From positions 1 through 64,000 of the forward strand of contig JANQKI010000316.1 of assembly GCA_028281165.1 (NCBI GenBank): a DNA stretch of 64,000 nucleotides, in the 5' to 3' direction. The stretch's first letter is position 1, and the number at the start of each line of letters is the position of its first letter. Shown piece by piece: positions 33,527 to 42,355 of this stretch. Under the pieces are notes generated by a model. The model saw only the letters and a list, made by a program, of their open reading frames with translations. It did not search any database and was not told where the DNA came from. This DNA comes from Opitutaceae bacterium. Its GTDB lineage: Bacteria; Verrucomicrobiota; Verrucomicrobiia; Opitutales; Opitutaceae. The position numbers and the translations under genes are program-made.

Positions 33527-35527
33527 GTGGAATTCGAATTGCCAAGCCGTTCAGCTCTAGAAATACCTCCGATCGATTATCGTCAGGAGTTGAACGATGA
33601 GCAATTCGCCGCCGTCACCGCCGAGCCAGGTCCCCTTCTCATCCTAGCTGGGGCAGGCAGCGGAAAGACCCGCACCCTCACCTATCGTGTGGCCTACCTC
33701 TTGGAGCAGGGCGTTCCTGAAAAAGAGATTTTGCTCCTCACTTTCACTAATAAGGCGGCCAAAGAAATGCTTGGCCGGGTCGAAGAACTCACCGGAGTGG
33801 AGTCAAGACGCTTCTGGGGTGGCACTTTTCATAGCATCGGTCATCGATTGCTACGCTTGCACGGCGAGTCCATCGACATGCCTAGAAATTTCACGATTCT
33901 CGATGCCAGTGAGGCCGAGGCGCTCGTTAAGCAGGCAGTGGAATCCGTTGAACCCACCTTCTTGAAAAACAAGACCCATCCCAAGCCAGGACCGCTTTCC
34001 GCTATCATCAGTATGGCTCGCAACACCATGACCAACGTCGAGCGGGCTGTCTTGGATTACTTTCCTCAGCACCATGATTTTATCGAGCAAGTCGAACGTT
34101 TCGCCAAAGCTTACGAAACGCTAAAACGCGAACAGAAAGTAGTCGATTACGATGACCTGCTCGCGCTCTGGCTTAAGCTGATTGAATCCGTCCCAGAGGT
34201 CGCGTCTTATTATCAAGAGCGCTTTAGACACACGCTCGTAGACGAATACCAGGATACCAACATCCTTCAGGCCAAGATCGTCGATGCCATGTGCCCCAGT
34301 CATCAGATTATGGCGGTAGGAGACGACGCTCAATGCATCTACTCCTGGCGCGGAGCGAACTTCGAAAACATCATTACCTTTCCGGAACGGCATCCAGATA
34401 CGCGTATCCTGAGAATTGAGACAAACTATCGAAGCAGTCCTGAAATTCTTACCTTAGCCAATGCTGTGATAAAAAACAGAGCGGCCGGGCATGGCTTCGA
34501 CAAAGAGCTTCGGGCCTTTCGACCTTCAAATCAGCTTCCTTGCGTCGTCCAAGCAATGGATACGAGGGAGCAAGCTCATTTCGTCATCACGCGAATCAAG
34601 GGCCTTCTGGATGAAGGAAGGACCGCTAAGGAGATAGCCATTCTCTACCGAGCTCACTACCAGGCTCTCGACATACAGATGGAGCTGTCTAGAGCAGGCA
34701 TTCCCTACCAGATTACCAGCGGGGTTCGCTTTTTCGAGCAAGCTCACATTAAAGATCTGGTTGCTCATTTGAGACTGGTTTATAACCCGAGCGATTTTAC
34801 CGCTTTCGCGCGTATCGCCATTCTGCTTCCGAAGATCGGCGAGAAAAGCGCTCAAAAACTTTATAACCACGCTGTGGATACAGCTAAACAAAACGAGCTG
34901 GATTTCATCGATGCGTTAAGCGCCGAGGCGGTAATAAAAAAAGTGCCTGCTCCAGCCAAGGCTGATTGGGAATCCTTTGCCCTCAGTTTGCGCGACATGA
35001 AACAGGTCAACGAATCAGGCTCGCCCGATGAAGTCGTGCAAATGGGCATAGACGGTTGGTACAGCCAGTATTTGCAGGGTGCATACGCCAATTACGTCAA
35101 TCGCATGGATGATCTTAAATCGCTAGTGGGATTCGCCGCTCGATTTTCTGAAATGCAAGAGTTGATCGCCCAAATCACGCTACTCAATTCAGAAGTAGCG
35201 GATCGGCAAATCGAAGACTCGGACGAAGCAATACGTCTTACCACGGTGCACCAAGCGAAAGGCTTGGAATACGATGTGGTTTTCCTACTCGGGCTAGCGG
35301 AAGGACTGTTTCCGATCCGCAGAGCTATTGAAGAAGGAGATACCGAAGAAGAGAGAAGACTTTTCTACGTAGCCGTAACCAGAGCTCGGGAAGAGCTTTA
35401 TCTCTCATTTCCCAAGATGAACACCAAAGGAGGACCAACCATGTTCCTCTCCCCTAGTCGGTTTCTACAGGAGCTGCCTACAGATTTATATGAACCTGTT
35501 CGGATACGGCGGTCTTATGGTTGGTAG
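33527..35527 (+). CDS. UvrD/Rep-family ATP-dependent DNA helicase
   Basis: A 666-residue superfamily 1 3'-5' helicase. The Q-motif LNDEQFAAV is followed by Walker A AGAGSGKT (residues 41-48), motif Ia LTFTNKAAKEM, Walker B VDEYQDTN, motif III VGDDAQCIYSWRGA, motif IV NYRSSPEI, motif V TVHQAKGLEYDVVFLLGLAEGLFP and motif VI ERRLFYVAVTRAREELYLSF (in parts). It probably works in DNA repair or replication restart (PcrA/Rep-like). The start is GTG at 33527. The next gene begins 23 bases after its stop. Confidence 0.94.
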   Translation: MEFELPSRSALEIPPIDYRQELNDEQFAAVTAEPGPLLILAGAGSGKTRTLTYRVAYLLEQGVPEKEILLLTFTNKAAKEMLGRVEELTGVESRRFWGGTFHSIGHRLLRLHGESIDMPRNFTILDASEAEALVKQAVESVEPTFLKNKTHPKPGPLSAIISMARNTMTNVERAVLDYFPQHHDFIEQVERFAKAYETLKREQKVVDYDDLLALWLKLIESVPEVASYYQERFRHTLVDEYQDTNILQAKIVDAMCPSHQIMAVGDDAQCIYSWRGANFENIITFPERHPDTRILRIETNYRSSPEILTLANAVIKNRAAGHGFDKELRAFRPSNQLPCVVQAMDTREQAHFVITRIKGLLDEGRTAKEIAILYRAHYQALDIQMELSRAGIPYQITSGVRFFEQAHIKDLVAHLRLVYNPSDFTAFARIAILLPKIGEKSAQKLYNHAVDTAKQNELDFIDALSAEAVIKKVPAPAKADWESFALSLRDMKQVNESGSPDEVVQMGIDGWYSQYLQGAYANYVNRMDDLKSLVGFAARFSEMQELIAQITLLNSEVADRQIEDSDEAIRLTTVHQAKGLEYDVVFLLGLAEGLFPIRRAIEEGDTEEERRLFYVAVTRAREELYLSFPKMNTKGGPTMFLSPSRFLQELPTDLYEPVRIRRSYGW

Positions 35528-35549
35528 GTTTTATGAATTTCACCGCAGT

Positions 35550-36017
35550 ATGAAGAAAATCTCTACACTCTTCCTTATAGCCTTATGTCTGATGGTTCCT
35601 GGAATACAAGCTATCGAAGTTATCTATTCCAAACACCGAACGGCTGATTCCTTCAAAAGGATATCCGAACATCTTTCAGGCAAAGAAAATCCAGGGCGCT
35701 ATCGCATTGCTCGTTCGGACACCTCTCGCCGAGATGGTCATTATGTTTCGATGCGCATCGAAGATACGGATACGCCTGAATTATACCAGTCCGTAAAGAT
35801 CCACTATGTACGACCGGGCACGACAACGTTAGAGACTGCGACCATGCAGCTAGAAGGAAAAGCAAGGAAACACCTGCTGGTCGGCTTGACAGATGAGTTT
35901 TGGGAAACAGGGGACAACATGCCGGTCGCCTGGAAGATAGAGTTTCTCGACACCAGCGGCCACGTAGTAGGGCAAGCGGAGAGCTTCCTTTGGTCGCCGC
36001 GAGAAACCAGTCCGTGA
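35550..36017 (+). CDS. Hypothetical secreted protein
   Basis: 155 residues with a clear signal peptide (MKKISTLFLIALCLMVPGIQA) and a single small beta-rich domain (VSMRIEDTDTPELYQSVKIHYV, TTLETATMQLEG, AWKIEFLDTSGHVVGQAESFLW). No family is recognised. The frame is open further upstream to 35490, overlapping the helicase gene, but the ATG at 35550 gives the signal peptide. It is probably periplasmic. Confidence 0.7.
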   Translation: MKKISTLFLIALCLMVPGIQAIEVIYSKHRTADSFKRISEHLSGKENPGRYRIARSDTSRRDGHYVSMRIEDTDTPELYQSVKIHYVRPGTTTLETATMQLEGKARKHLLVGLTDEFWETGDNMPVAWKIEFLDTSGHVVGQAESFLWSPRETSP

Positions 36018-36020
36018 GGA

Positions 36021-36116
36021 ATGGCCTTATCAAGTAAATCCGGCAAAAACCCCACCAACAAGAAAAAGCGATTCAGGACGTGGCAGGTCGGTCGCGCCGC
36101 CTTAACAAAACTGTAA
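36021..36116 (+). CDS. Possible small basic protein, 31 residues
   Basis: An ATG at 36021 begins three bases after the TGA of the secreted-protein gene, within TGAGGAATG. The product (MALSSKSGKNPTNKKKRFRT...RAALTKL) has nine lysines or arginines among 31 residues, which resembles a nucleic-acid-binding peptide. Its Shine-Dalgarno-like GAGGA abuts the ATG, so translation would depend on coupling. There is no homology information. Confidence 0.35.
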   Translation: MALSSKSGKNPTNKKKRFRTWQVGRAALTKL

Positions 36117-36178
36117 ATCGACCAGACAGCTTTCCCATTCCCTCTGAGAGGAAAGTTCTAACTCCTTGTAGCTAGCTT

Positions 36179-37243
36179 TTGACCAAAAGCCCCCTTCTCT
36201 CGCGCCGATTTAGGGAGGGAATGCGCGAGGTTGAAGAACAACTGAAACTTACCCAGGCCTTGGCTATTGAAGTAGCCAAGCAAAACTGCGCCTTTCCCTA
36301 CCTGACGAGCCGCTATCTAGAGCGTGTTGAGAACATTGCCCGCGTCATAGCTTACAATATGCAGATAGCGGAGGAGTACGAGGATTCATGGCAATACGAA
36401 GTGGCCGTTTCTCGCTTCGAGCCCATGCTATATGCCCTTGATTGCGTGGAAGCCTTCAAGCTTTTCCACGAGGAAGCAACCGACCAGTGTGTTTTCCATT
36501 TCTTGGCTCTCGAAAACGACAATCCCAACTCTCTCGTAAACTGCATTCGCTCCGCTAGTTCCTACGCCAGCCATCCCCAATCGGAATTACCCCAGGACGC
36601 TAAGGCCTACTTGCGAGGCTTTCTTGAAACCTTCAACGAACACCGAAATACCTATCCAGACCCATCGGAGATCGACTATCTCGTTCATCTGGCTCGCAGT
36701 TCGACCCAAATGATTTTCGGCATGATGGAGGGTACGATGAAGCGAGGACGACAGTTCGACTTTTTTGAATTAGGTCGAAGCATCGAGCGGGCTGACAACA
36801 CCGCGCGTATTTTAGCTGCAAAACGCTTCAGTCCTCTCCCCGACGAAGCTGCGGAGCGAAAGCGAATGTCCCGATTGCAATGGAACGCTATCGCGCATCA
36901 CGCGTCGGCCACCGATGCCATTCGAAGTAGGGATTTGGCAAACGAAGCAGAGCAGGAAAAAGCTACGCTCCAAGCCTTAATCCTAAGTGACAGCTTTCCT
37001 CGTTCGATTCGTTTTTGTATCGCGGAAGCCGATCGCTGCATGCGCGATATTTGCGAAATCAAAGATCACGAATTTATCAATCCGCCCTCTAAAGTCCTTG
37101 GCCGACTGAGAGCGGAACTCGATTACATGGAGCTCGACGACATCCTGAATTTTGGCGTCACTCAATTTTTGGACGACATGAAAAAACGGATACAGTCTCT
37201 GCATGAGTCCATCGAATCGACCTATTTCCTGAGTCAAAACTAG
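36179..37243 (+). CDS. Alpha-E domain-containing protein (DUF403)
   Basis: A 354-residue all-helical protein with the two diagnostic motifs: TSRYLERVENIARVI near residue 40 and FFELGRSIERADNTARILA near residue 197. Alpha-E proteins normally sit in operons with a circularly permuted ATP-grasp enzyme and a transglutaminase, in a presumed peptide-synthesis system. Here neither partner is adjacent, and the usual N-terminal MLSRVAENLYW start is replaced by a longer, different one. The start is uncertain: TTG at 36179, or the ATG at 36221. The function is unknown. Confidence 0.82.
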   Translation: MTKSPLLSRRFREGMREVEEQLKLTQALAIEVAKQNCAFPYLTSRYLERVENIARVIAYNMQIAEEYEDSWQYEVAVSRFEPMLYALDCVEAFKLFHEEATDQCVFHFLALENDNPNSLVNCIRSASSYASHPQSELPQDAKAYLRGFLETFNEHRNTYPDPSEIDYLVHLARSSTQMIFGMMEGTMKRGRQFDFFELGRSIERADNTARILAAKRFSPLPDEAAERKRMSRLQWNAIAHHASATDAIRSRDLANEAEQEKATLQALILSDSFPRSIRFCIAEADRCMRDICEIKDHEFINPPSKVLGRLRAELDYMELDDILNFGVTQFLDDMKKRIQSLHESIESTYFLSQN

Positions 37244-37353
37244 GCCGCTTTCTGCAAATCTGTTCTTCGACTTCTTCTAGGTCTTAGTCAGAGGAAGACC
37301 GATTATTTAACTAGCTCTTGCCTAGCTGAGAGAGAACGCATTCTACTTCCAAG

Positions 37354-38220
37354 ATGGATTGGACTTCCTGGGAACCCCTCGAAACTGCCCACTCATTCAA
37401 TAACGTAACTCTCAGAGAAACATTGGATGGGGGCCAAGCGTTCCGCTGGCAATGGATTGAGAAAGAACATTGCTGGGAAGGAGTTTTTGGTAAAACGGTT
37501 GTTCGTCTTCGTCTTGTAAAGGAAAGCAAACTAGAGCTTTGCACCCCTTTTACTCTTAATAACTCAGCCCTCAATAAAATCTCGGAATACCTTGGAGCAG
37601 GCATCGACTGGAAGGCTATTCTCGATGAGTTGCCTTGGAGAAGCGATCCAATCCTAAAAGAAAGCATGGAAGCATTCGTCGGACTTCGCATCCTTAATCA
37701 GCCTTTCGGCGAGACGCTCTTGGCTTTCCTCTGCTCGGCAACTAAACAGATCCCGCAAATCAAAGTCATGTGCGAAAACATGGCTCAGGCTTTCGGGGAG
37801 TCTATAACCGAAAACCACAAGTCATTGCCGGGCTGGAAAAGGCTAAGCAAGGCAACTGAGAACGAACTCCGTCAGCTTGGGCTAGGCTTCCGAGCCAAGA
37901 ATATTAAAAAAACAGCAGACATCATCGCTAGCAGACCTGATTTATTGGATACAATCGAGCTGCTTCCTTACTCAGCAGCAAAAGAAGAGCTAATGAAGCT
38001 CCCTGGCGTAGGAGAAAAGATTGCCGATTGCGCATTGCTATTCGGAGCCGGTAAACTCGAAGCCTTTCCTGTGGATACCTGGATTCTGAAAATATTGCGA
38101 AATCGATACGGTCTGGGCGATTGGAATGCCAAGCAAATAGCTCAATTCGGACGTATCCATTTCGGCCAATACGCTGGATTGGCTCAGCAATACCTATTCT
38201 CCTGGGAACGTAGCCAGTAA
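37354..38220 (+). CDS. ogg: 8-oxoguanine DNA glycosylase (OGG1-like)
   Basis: A bifunctional glycosylase/lyase that removes oxidised guanine. The 288 residues begin with an OGG_N domain (RETLDGGQAFRWQW, WEGVFGKTVVRLR), followed by the HhH-GPD domain with LGLGFRAKNIKKTADII and LMKLPGVGEKIADCALLFG. The catalytic lysine is K222 and the catalytic aspartate is D241 in AFPVDTWILKIL. Length and order match eukaryote-type OGG1, which is less common than MutM in bacteria. REP-like palindromes follow directly. Confidence 0.9.
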   Translation: MDWTSWEPLETAHSFNNVTLRETLDGGQAFRWQWIEKEHCWEGVFGKTVVRLRLVKESKLELCTPFTLNNSALNKISEYLGAGIDWKAILDELPWRSDPILKESMEAFVGLRILNQPFGETLLAFLCSATKQIPQIKVMCENMAQAFGESITENHKSLPGWKRLSKATENELRQLGLGFRAKNIKKTADIIASRPDLLDTIELLPYSAAKEELMKLPGVGEKIADCALLFGAGKLEAFPVDTWILKILRNRYGLGDWNAKQIAQFGRIHFGQYAGLAQQYLFSWERSQ

Positions 38221-38265
38221 TTCAAAATAACCAAATAGGTCATACTTGAATAAAAGAGCCATAAT

Positions 38266-38310
38266 CCATGGTCTCACAACCATGGTTACAAAGTAGCAAT
38301 GCTCGTGAGA
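38266..38310. repeat. REP-like palindrome, copy A
   Basis: A perfect 7-bp stem CCATGGT / ACCATGG with loop CTCACA, then GTAGCAATG and CTCGTGAGA. It aligns with the copy at 46350-46395, differing by a few substitutions and one indel. Confidence 0.6.
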
Positions 38311-38407
38311 GGATTGATTTCCAAAAGATTGAGACTCATAGGGTACATTCGCAGCCAAAATTCGATTAGATTGACACGTTTTTCGTGCTGCACTATTTTC
38401 GTGCGAA

Positions 38408-38641
38408 ATGAAGAATCTTACTATAAAAGTCGAAGACGAAGTGTTGAGGTGGGCAAAGATTAGGGCCGCAGAATTAGGCTCAAGCGTCAGCAGAATGGTG
38501 GGAGGGATGCTCAAAAAGGAGATGACGCGCATGGACGTCGTGGAGGAGGCAAAGGCATCCTACTTGGGTCGTCAACCAAAGCCTCTTAAACGTAGTTCAA
38601 GAAAGCGTTATCCTAAAAGAGATTCTCTACATGAACGCTGA
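38408..38641 (+). CDS. vapB: VapB-like antitoxin
   Basis: A 77-residue protein with an N-terminal ribbon-helix-helix pattern (MKNLTIKVEDEVLRWAKIRA, then SVSRMVGGMLKKEM) and a basic C-terminal tail (PLKRSSRKRYPKRD) expected to wrap the toxin. It overlaps the following PIN gene by 11 bases, the usual antitoxin-toxin coupling. It should bind DNA and repress its own operon. Confidence 0.85.
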   Translation: MKNLTIKVEDEVLRWAKIRAAELGSSVSRMVGGMLKKEMTRMDVVEEAKASYLGRQPKPLKRSSRKRYPKRDSLHER

Positions 38642-39071
38642 TGCTATCTGCTTTGTAGATACGAACCTGCTTATCTACGCCAGGGATGCTTCGGAAAAAA
38701 CAAAGCAGCCCGTCGCTCTAGCGTGGATGCAATGGCTTTGGGAAACCATGCAAGGCAGATTGAGCGTGCAGGTTCTTAACGAGTTCTACGTGGCTTCCAC
38801 CCAAAAGCTTAAGCCAGGTCTGACAAAGAAGGAAGCTTGGAGCGATGTGGAAGATCTGCTAACTTGGAGACCGAGTGCCGTATCTCAACTTACAATACTG
38901 GGCGCCAGAGAAATTCAGTCAGACACAAATTTTTCGTGGTGGGACTCGCTCATCCTTTCAAGCGCGTTGGAACTCGGGTGCCAATACCTGTTAAGCGAGG
39001 ATTTGAATCCAAATCAAAAATACAAAGGAATCGAAATTCTGAATCCCTTTCAAATACAGCTACCTTCATAA
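38631..39071 (+). CDS. vapC: VapC-like PIN-domain toxin
   Basis: A 146-residue PIN ribonuclease. Acidic active-site residues are visible as D10 in FVDTNLLIYARD, a glutamate in VLNEFYVAS, D in WWDSLILSSA and D in LLSEDLNPNQ. VapC toxins cut tRNA or rRNA and are held in check by the VapB partner encoded just upstream with an 11-base overlap. It is convergent with the GNAT gene. Confidence 0.88.
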   Translation: MNADAICFVDTNLLIYARDASEKTKQPVALAWMQWLWETMQGRLSVQVLNEFYVASTQKLKPGLTKKEAWSDVEDLLTWRPSAVSQLTILGAREIQSDTNFSWWDSLILSSALELGCQYLLSEDLNPNQKYKGIEILNPFQIQLPS

Positions 39072-39094
39072 GGAAAGTACAGACTGTTCAACTA

Positions 39095-39637
39095 TCAAGA
39101 ATTGCCAACGAAATCGTTTCGATTAAGTCGATACACGCAGGTTTCTAGCTTCCATCTCATCCTCTCGGGCGGCTCAATGCATTCCAGCTTTCCTCCAATT
39201 CTTTCAGCGACTTTCCGTGAGGGAGTGTTCTTCGGCCCCATATAGACTACTAGAGTATCTAAATCCAGCTTGCTGAACGCGTAGTCACGAACTCGGCTTG
39301 CCGCCTCCGTGGCATAGCCTTGTCCCCAGAATTTCCTCACGAAGAGATAACCAACATCGTTCTCCCGAAAGCCTCGAGGCGAATTGGGGATCACGCCGCA
39401 CTGTCCGATAAATTCTCCCGACTCCTTTAGATGCACTGCCCATAAACCATGTCCGTCGGACTTGTAGTTATCCAATTGCCATTGTATCCAGTTTCTAGTG
39501 GCTTCGATATCCTTTGTCGAAGGGTAATATTGCATGGCAACAGGATCAGAGAAGATAAGCTGAAGATTATCAACATCGGCAAAGTTGAGCTCTCGAAAAC
39601 AAAGACGCTCCGATTCGAATAGAAAATTCTCTCCCAT
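39095..39637 (-). CDS. GNAT family N-acetyltransferase (RimJ/RimL type)
   Basis: 180 residues from ATG 39637. The acetyl-CoA fold is shown by RLCFREL at the start, GQCGVIP, VGYLFVRKFWGQGYATEAASRVRDYAF (pyrophosphate loop G-Q-G-Y-A) and NTPSRKVAERIGGK. It resembles enzymes acetylating ribosomal proteins or small amines. The frame is open upstream to 39775 but lacks family sequence there, so the later ATG is used. It is divergent from the kinase-like gene. Confidence 0.85.
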   Translation of the reverse strand: MGENFLFESERLCFRELNFADVDNLQLIFSDPVAMQYYPSTKDIEATRNWIQWQLDNYKSDGHGLWAVHLKESGEFIGQCGVIPNSPRGFRENDVGYLFVRKFWGQGYATEAASRVRDYAFSKLDLDTLVVYMGPKNTPSRKVAERIGGKLECIEPPERMRWKLETCVYRLNRNDFVGNS

Positions 39638-39786
39638 AACAAACGCAGAAGAACACAAGAGGCTGTGGGTCAAGCCAAAGATAACGCGTTTGCTATTTTC
39701 CGACATTCGAAAATCCGAGGTGGACTCTGAGAGTAAATTGATGGATGCTATCATAAGTGGCAGAGAAAGAGTCATCGCAGAATTTT

Positions 39787-40851
39787 ATGTCGGAACCCCT
39801 GACGGGACGAAAAGCCAAACAGCATTCGAGTACCCCCAGGAAGCCGCCTTATCAGATAAGCGAGCGTTTTCGGTATTATTTGCGCAGCTTTGGTCGTGAA
39901 TACCCATTGCCTATCAATTACGAAGCGCTGGAGCACTTCCAAGCGGCCGCTCCTCTCTACGACGACGAAGGCAACGATACTCTATGGGAATCCGTCGTCT
40001 ATCATCCCAACGAAATGGATACGCTATCCAAAGGGCTTAAAGAAGTCTACGCCATTCTTAAAGCGGGAGGCGAGCTCGCGGCGATGGAGCATTTATACGT
40101 CGACCGTATCGATTATTGCGTATTCGGCAATTCGAAACCTTTTCGTATTCGAATTGTGAATTCACGCAACGACAATCAAGACTATTTCTACGTTAAAAAG
40201 GCAGACGCGTCCCGCATCTACGGTTTGGAGCTAGAACACCTGCTGTCCCCCAACCGGATGTTCTTTCTAACGCAAGAAGACACACTCATTGAGGAACACA
40301 TATTAGGCCTCCCTGGAGACATGTTCATCGATCAATGGATGGACAACAAGATTCTCAAAGCCATTCGTATCGCAAAAGAGCTAGTAAAGTTCAACGAGCG
40401 CTGCTTCGTTCGACTACTGGGCGACATGCGGCCCTACAATTTCGTCGTCGATATCACGCCCGACTTTGAGGATACGCAAATTCGTATCCGCGCAATGGAT
40501 TTCGATCAGCAATCATACGATGGCCGGAAGAACTTTTATCTGCCGCAGTTTTTCAAAGGGAATAATCCGCTTGTCGAATTCTGCATTAAGCATATCGAGA
40601 CTAAAACAGCCTACCAATATCAGCGTGAAGAGCAGGCCCTCATTTACCGACGAATGAACGTGTCCTCTTTGCGCCTAAAGTCGCTTCTAAGAGCTATGGC
40701 GGCGGAAGATCTCGCTCCAAGAGAGAACGTTCTCCAGTTAAGGAAAGAATTGGCAGACCATTACGAAAACGATGCCTTTAAAAAATGCGAATCCATGGGA
40801 GCTCTGGTACGCCAAAGCCTCGATTTGATCATCGAAAAAGCGAAGAGCTGA
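39787..40851 (+). CDS. Hypothetical protein with kinase-like catalytic motifs
   Basis: 354 residues, family not recognised. It carries a plausible kinase-fold signature: RLLGDMRPYNFVVDI (catalytic-loop-like G-D-x-R-P-x-N) and, 20 residues later, IRAMDFDQQSYDGRK (metal-binding-loop-like D-F-D). The N-terminal part (KPFRIRIVN...DYFYVKKADASRIYGLELEHLL) could hold the nucleotide-binding lysine. There is no signal peptide. The start is ATG 39787; a GTG at 39757 is also in frame. It is followed after 25 bases by an amidohydrolase and then a gamma-carbonic anhydrase, so these three may form an operon. Confidence 0.6.
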   Translation: MSEPLTGRKAKQHSSTPRKPPYQISERFRYYLRSFGREYPLPINYEALEHFQAAAPLYDDEGNDTLWESVVYHPNEMDTLSKGLKEVYAILKAGGELAAMEHLYVDRIDYCVFGNSKPFRIRIVNSRNDNQDYFYVKKADASRIYGLELEHLLSPNRMFFLTQEDTLIEEHILGLPGDMFIDQWMDNKILKAIRIAKELVKFNERCFVRLLGDMRPYNFVVDITPDFEDTQIRIRAMDFDQQSYDGRKNFYLPQFFKGNNPLVEFCIKHIETKTAYQYQREEQALIYRRMNVSSLRLKSLLRAMAAEDLAPRENVLQLRKELADHYENDAFKKCESMGALVRQSLDLIIEKAKS

Positions 40852-40876
40852 ATCTCGTCAGGATTGGGTTAACGTA

Positions 40877-41740
40877 GTGATCATCGACGTTCATACGCAT
40901 ATGTATCCAGAAAAGGTCTACAGTGACCATAGCTCATGGGCCATAGCAAGAAATGAGACCTATTGGCTGAGCTGTGTCGCCCCAAAGAGTGGCCCCAAGC
41001 TGCAGGGCTGGGCTACGCCAGAGCAGATGATAGCAAACATGGATGCCGCCGGAATTGAAAAAGCCGTCGTTCTTGGCTGGTATTGGGAAAATAGCGCAAC
41101 TTGCATTGAGAATATCGGTTGGCAATTGGAATGGATTAGAGACTACTCAAAACGATTCATAGCTTTTGCTCCTTTCAATGCCAATGGTGGACAAACGGCT
41201 TTCGATTCGGTTAAGCGGGCGCTCGACTTCGGTTTTAAGGGGATAGGAGAGCTCAACCCTCCAGCTCAAGGTTACGATTATGAAAACGAATGGCTGGATC
41301 GTATCTTGTCTATGATTTCTGAATACAATGCTATAGTAAACCTCCATGTCACAGACCCTAGTACCCACGACTACCCTGGCAAAATTGAAACGCCTATTCA
41401 AAGCCTCAAAGCCATGGTAGATAGGCATCCGAAAACGAAATTCATCTTCGCCCACCTGGGCGGCATGATGGAACTACCAGAGCTAAAACGCTTGCCTAAT
41501 GTATATTTGGATACAGCAGCCACTCCCCTGCTCTACGATAGCGACATCTATCGCAAGGCCATCGAGCAGATAGGAGTCGACCGCATTCTGTTCGGCACTG
41601 ACTACCCTTTGAGAACGTTACCGAAAAAACAGGAACTTCCCGACTTCACGAGCCATTTAGCTCAACTTAAGAACGCTGGACTCGCAGAGAAAGAAGTCGA
41701 GAAAATCGTTTCCCTAAACGCCTACAGCCTATTAGCCTAG
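40877..41740 (+). CDS. Amidohydrolase family protein (ACMSD-like)
   Basis: A 287-residue TIM-barrel metalloenzyme of Amidohydro_2. The metal ligands are HTH in IIDVHTHMYPE, the histidine in VNLHVTDPS, H in FIFAHLGGMMELPEL and D in ILFGTDYPLRTLP. The family includes aminocarboxymuconate-semialdehyde decarboxylase and related decarboxylases and hydrolases; the substrate is unknown. The start is GTG at 40877. The gap to the carbonic-anhydrase-like gene is 13 bases. Confidence 0.88.
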   Translation: MIIDVHTHMYPEKVYSDHSSWAIARNETYWLSCVAPKSGPKLQGWATPEQMIANMDAAGIEKAVVLGWYWENSATCIENIGWQLEWIRDYSKRFIAFAPFNANGGQTAFDSVKRALDFGFKGIGELNPPAQGYDYENEWLDRILSMISEYNAIVNLHVTDPSTHDYPGKIETPIQSLKAMVDRHPKTKFIFAHLGGMMELPELKRLPNVYLDTAATPLLYDSDIYRKAIEQIGVDRILFGTDYPLRTLPKKQELPDFTSHLAQLKNAGLAEKEVEKIVSLNAYSLLA

Positions 41741-41753
41741 AAACTTATTTGCC

Positions 41754-42281
41754 ATGACAACAGAAGAACGACTGGAAACATTTCTAGGTAAAGATCCGAC
41801 CATCCCCGAATCAGCCTACATCGCATCGGAAGCAACCGTTATCGGCGACGTTCGCCTTGGCGAGCAAAGCAGTGTTTGGCCGGGTTGCGTCCTGCGCGGA
41901 GATATCAACTACATTAGCGTGGGAGACAGAAGCAATGTTCAGGACGGGACTATCGTTCATCTAGCAGACGATTATCCAGTAGAAATCGGGAAGGATGTCA
42001 CCATTGGTCATGCCGCCATTATCCATGCCTGCATTATTGAAGACGAATGCCTTATCGGTATGGGCGCCACCATTATGGACGGAGCAATGGTCGGTCGTAA
42101 TTCAATCGTCGGAGCCGGAGCGCTAGTGACTCAAAACACCACCATCCCTGCGGGATCGCTTGTTATGGGGGCTCCCGCATCCGTTAAACGCTCTCTAAGC
42201 CAGGAGGAACAAGGAAAAATCAAGTATTGGGCTGACAAATACATTCGTGTGGCCCAAGCCTACAAGACGAAGTTCGCATGA
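41754..42281 (+). CDS. Gamma-class carbonic anhydrase-like hexapeptide protein
   Basis: A 175-residue left-handed beta-helix built from hexapeptide turns (VRLGEQSSVWPGCVLRGDINYISVGDRSNVQDG, in sections). Zinc-ligand histidines lie in GTIVHLADD, TIGHAAIIHAC. It matches the YrdA/CaiE group, which may hydrate carbon dioxide or act as an acyl-related helper. It is the last gene of the 39787-42281 run. Confidence 0.9.
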   Translation: MTTEERLETFLGKDPTIPESAYIASEATVIGDVRLGEQSSVWPGCVLRGDINYISVGDRSNVQDGTIVHLADDYPVEIGKDVTIGHAAIIHACIIEDECLIGMGATIMDGAMVGRNSIVGAGALVTQNTTIPAGSLVMGAPASVKRSLSQEEQGKIKYWADKYIRVAQAYKTKFA

Positions 42282-42304
42282 AGTCAACAACCTTACGACC
42301 GTCA

Positions 42305-42340
42305 CCACAGAGTTGTCATGACCGTAAAATCATGGATGTC
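42305..42340 (-). repeat. REP-like palindrome, copy C
   Basis: On the minus strand CATGA...TCATG stems around a CCGTAAAA-type loop are preceded and followed by sequence resembling the copies at 38266 and 46350. It is weaker than those. Confidence 0.4.
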
Positions 42341-42355
42341 TAAAGATCCGTCCAA

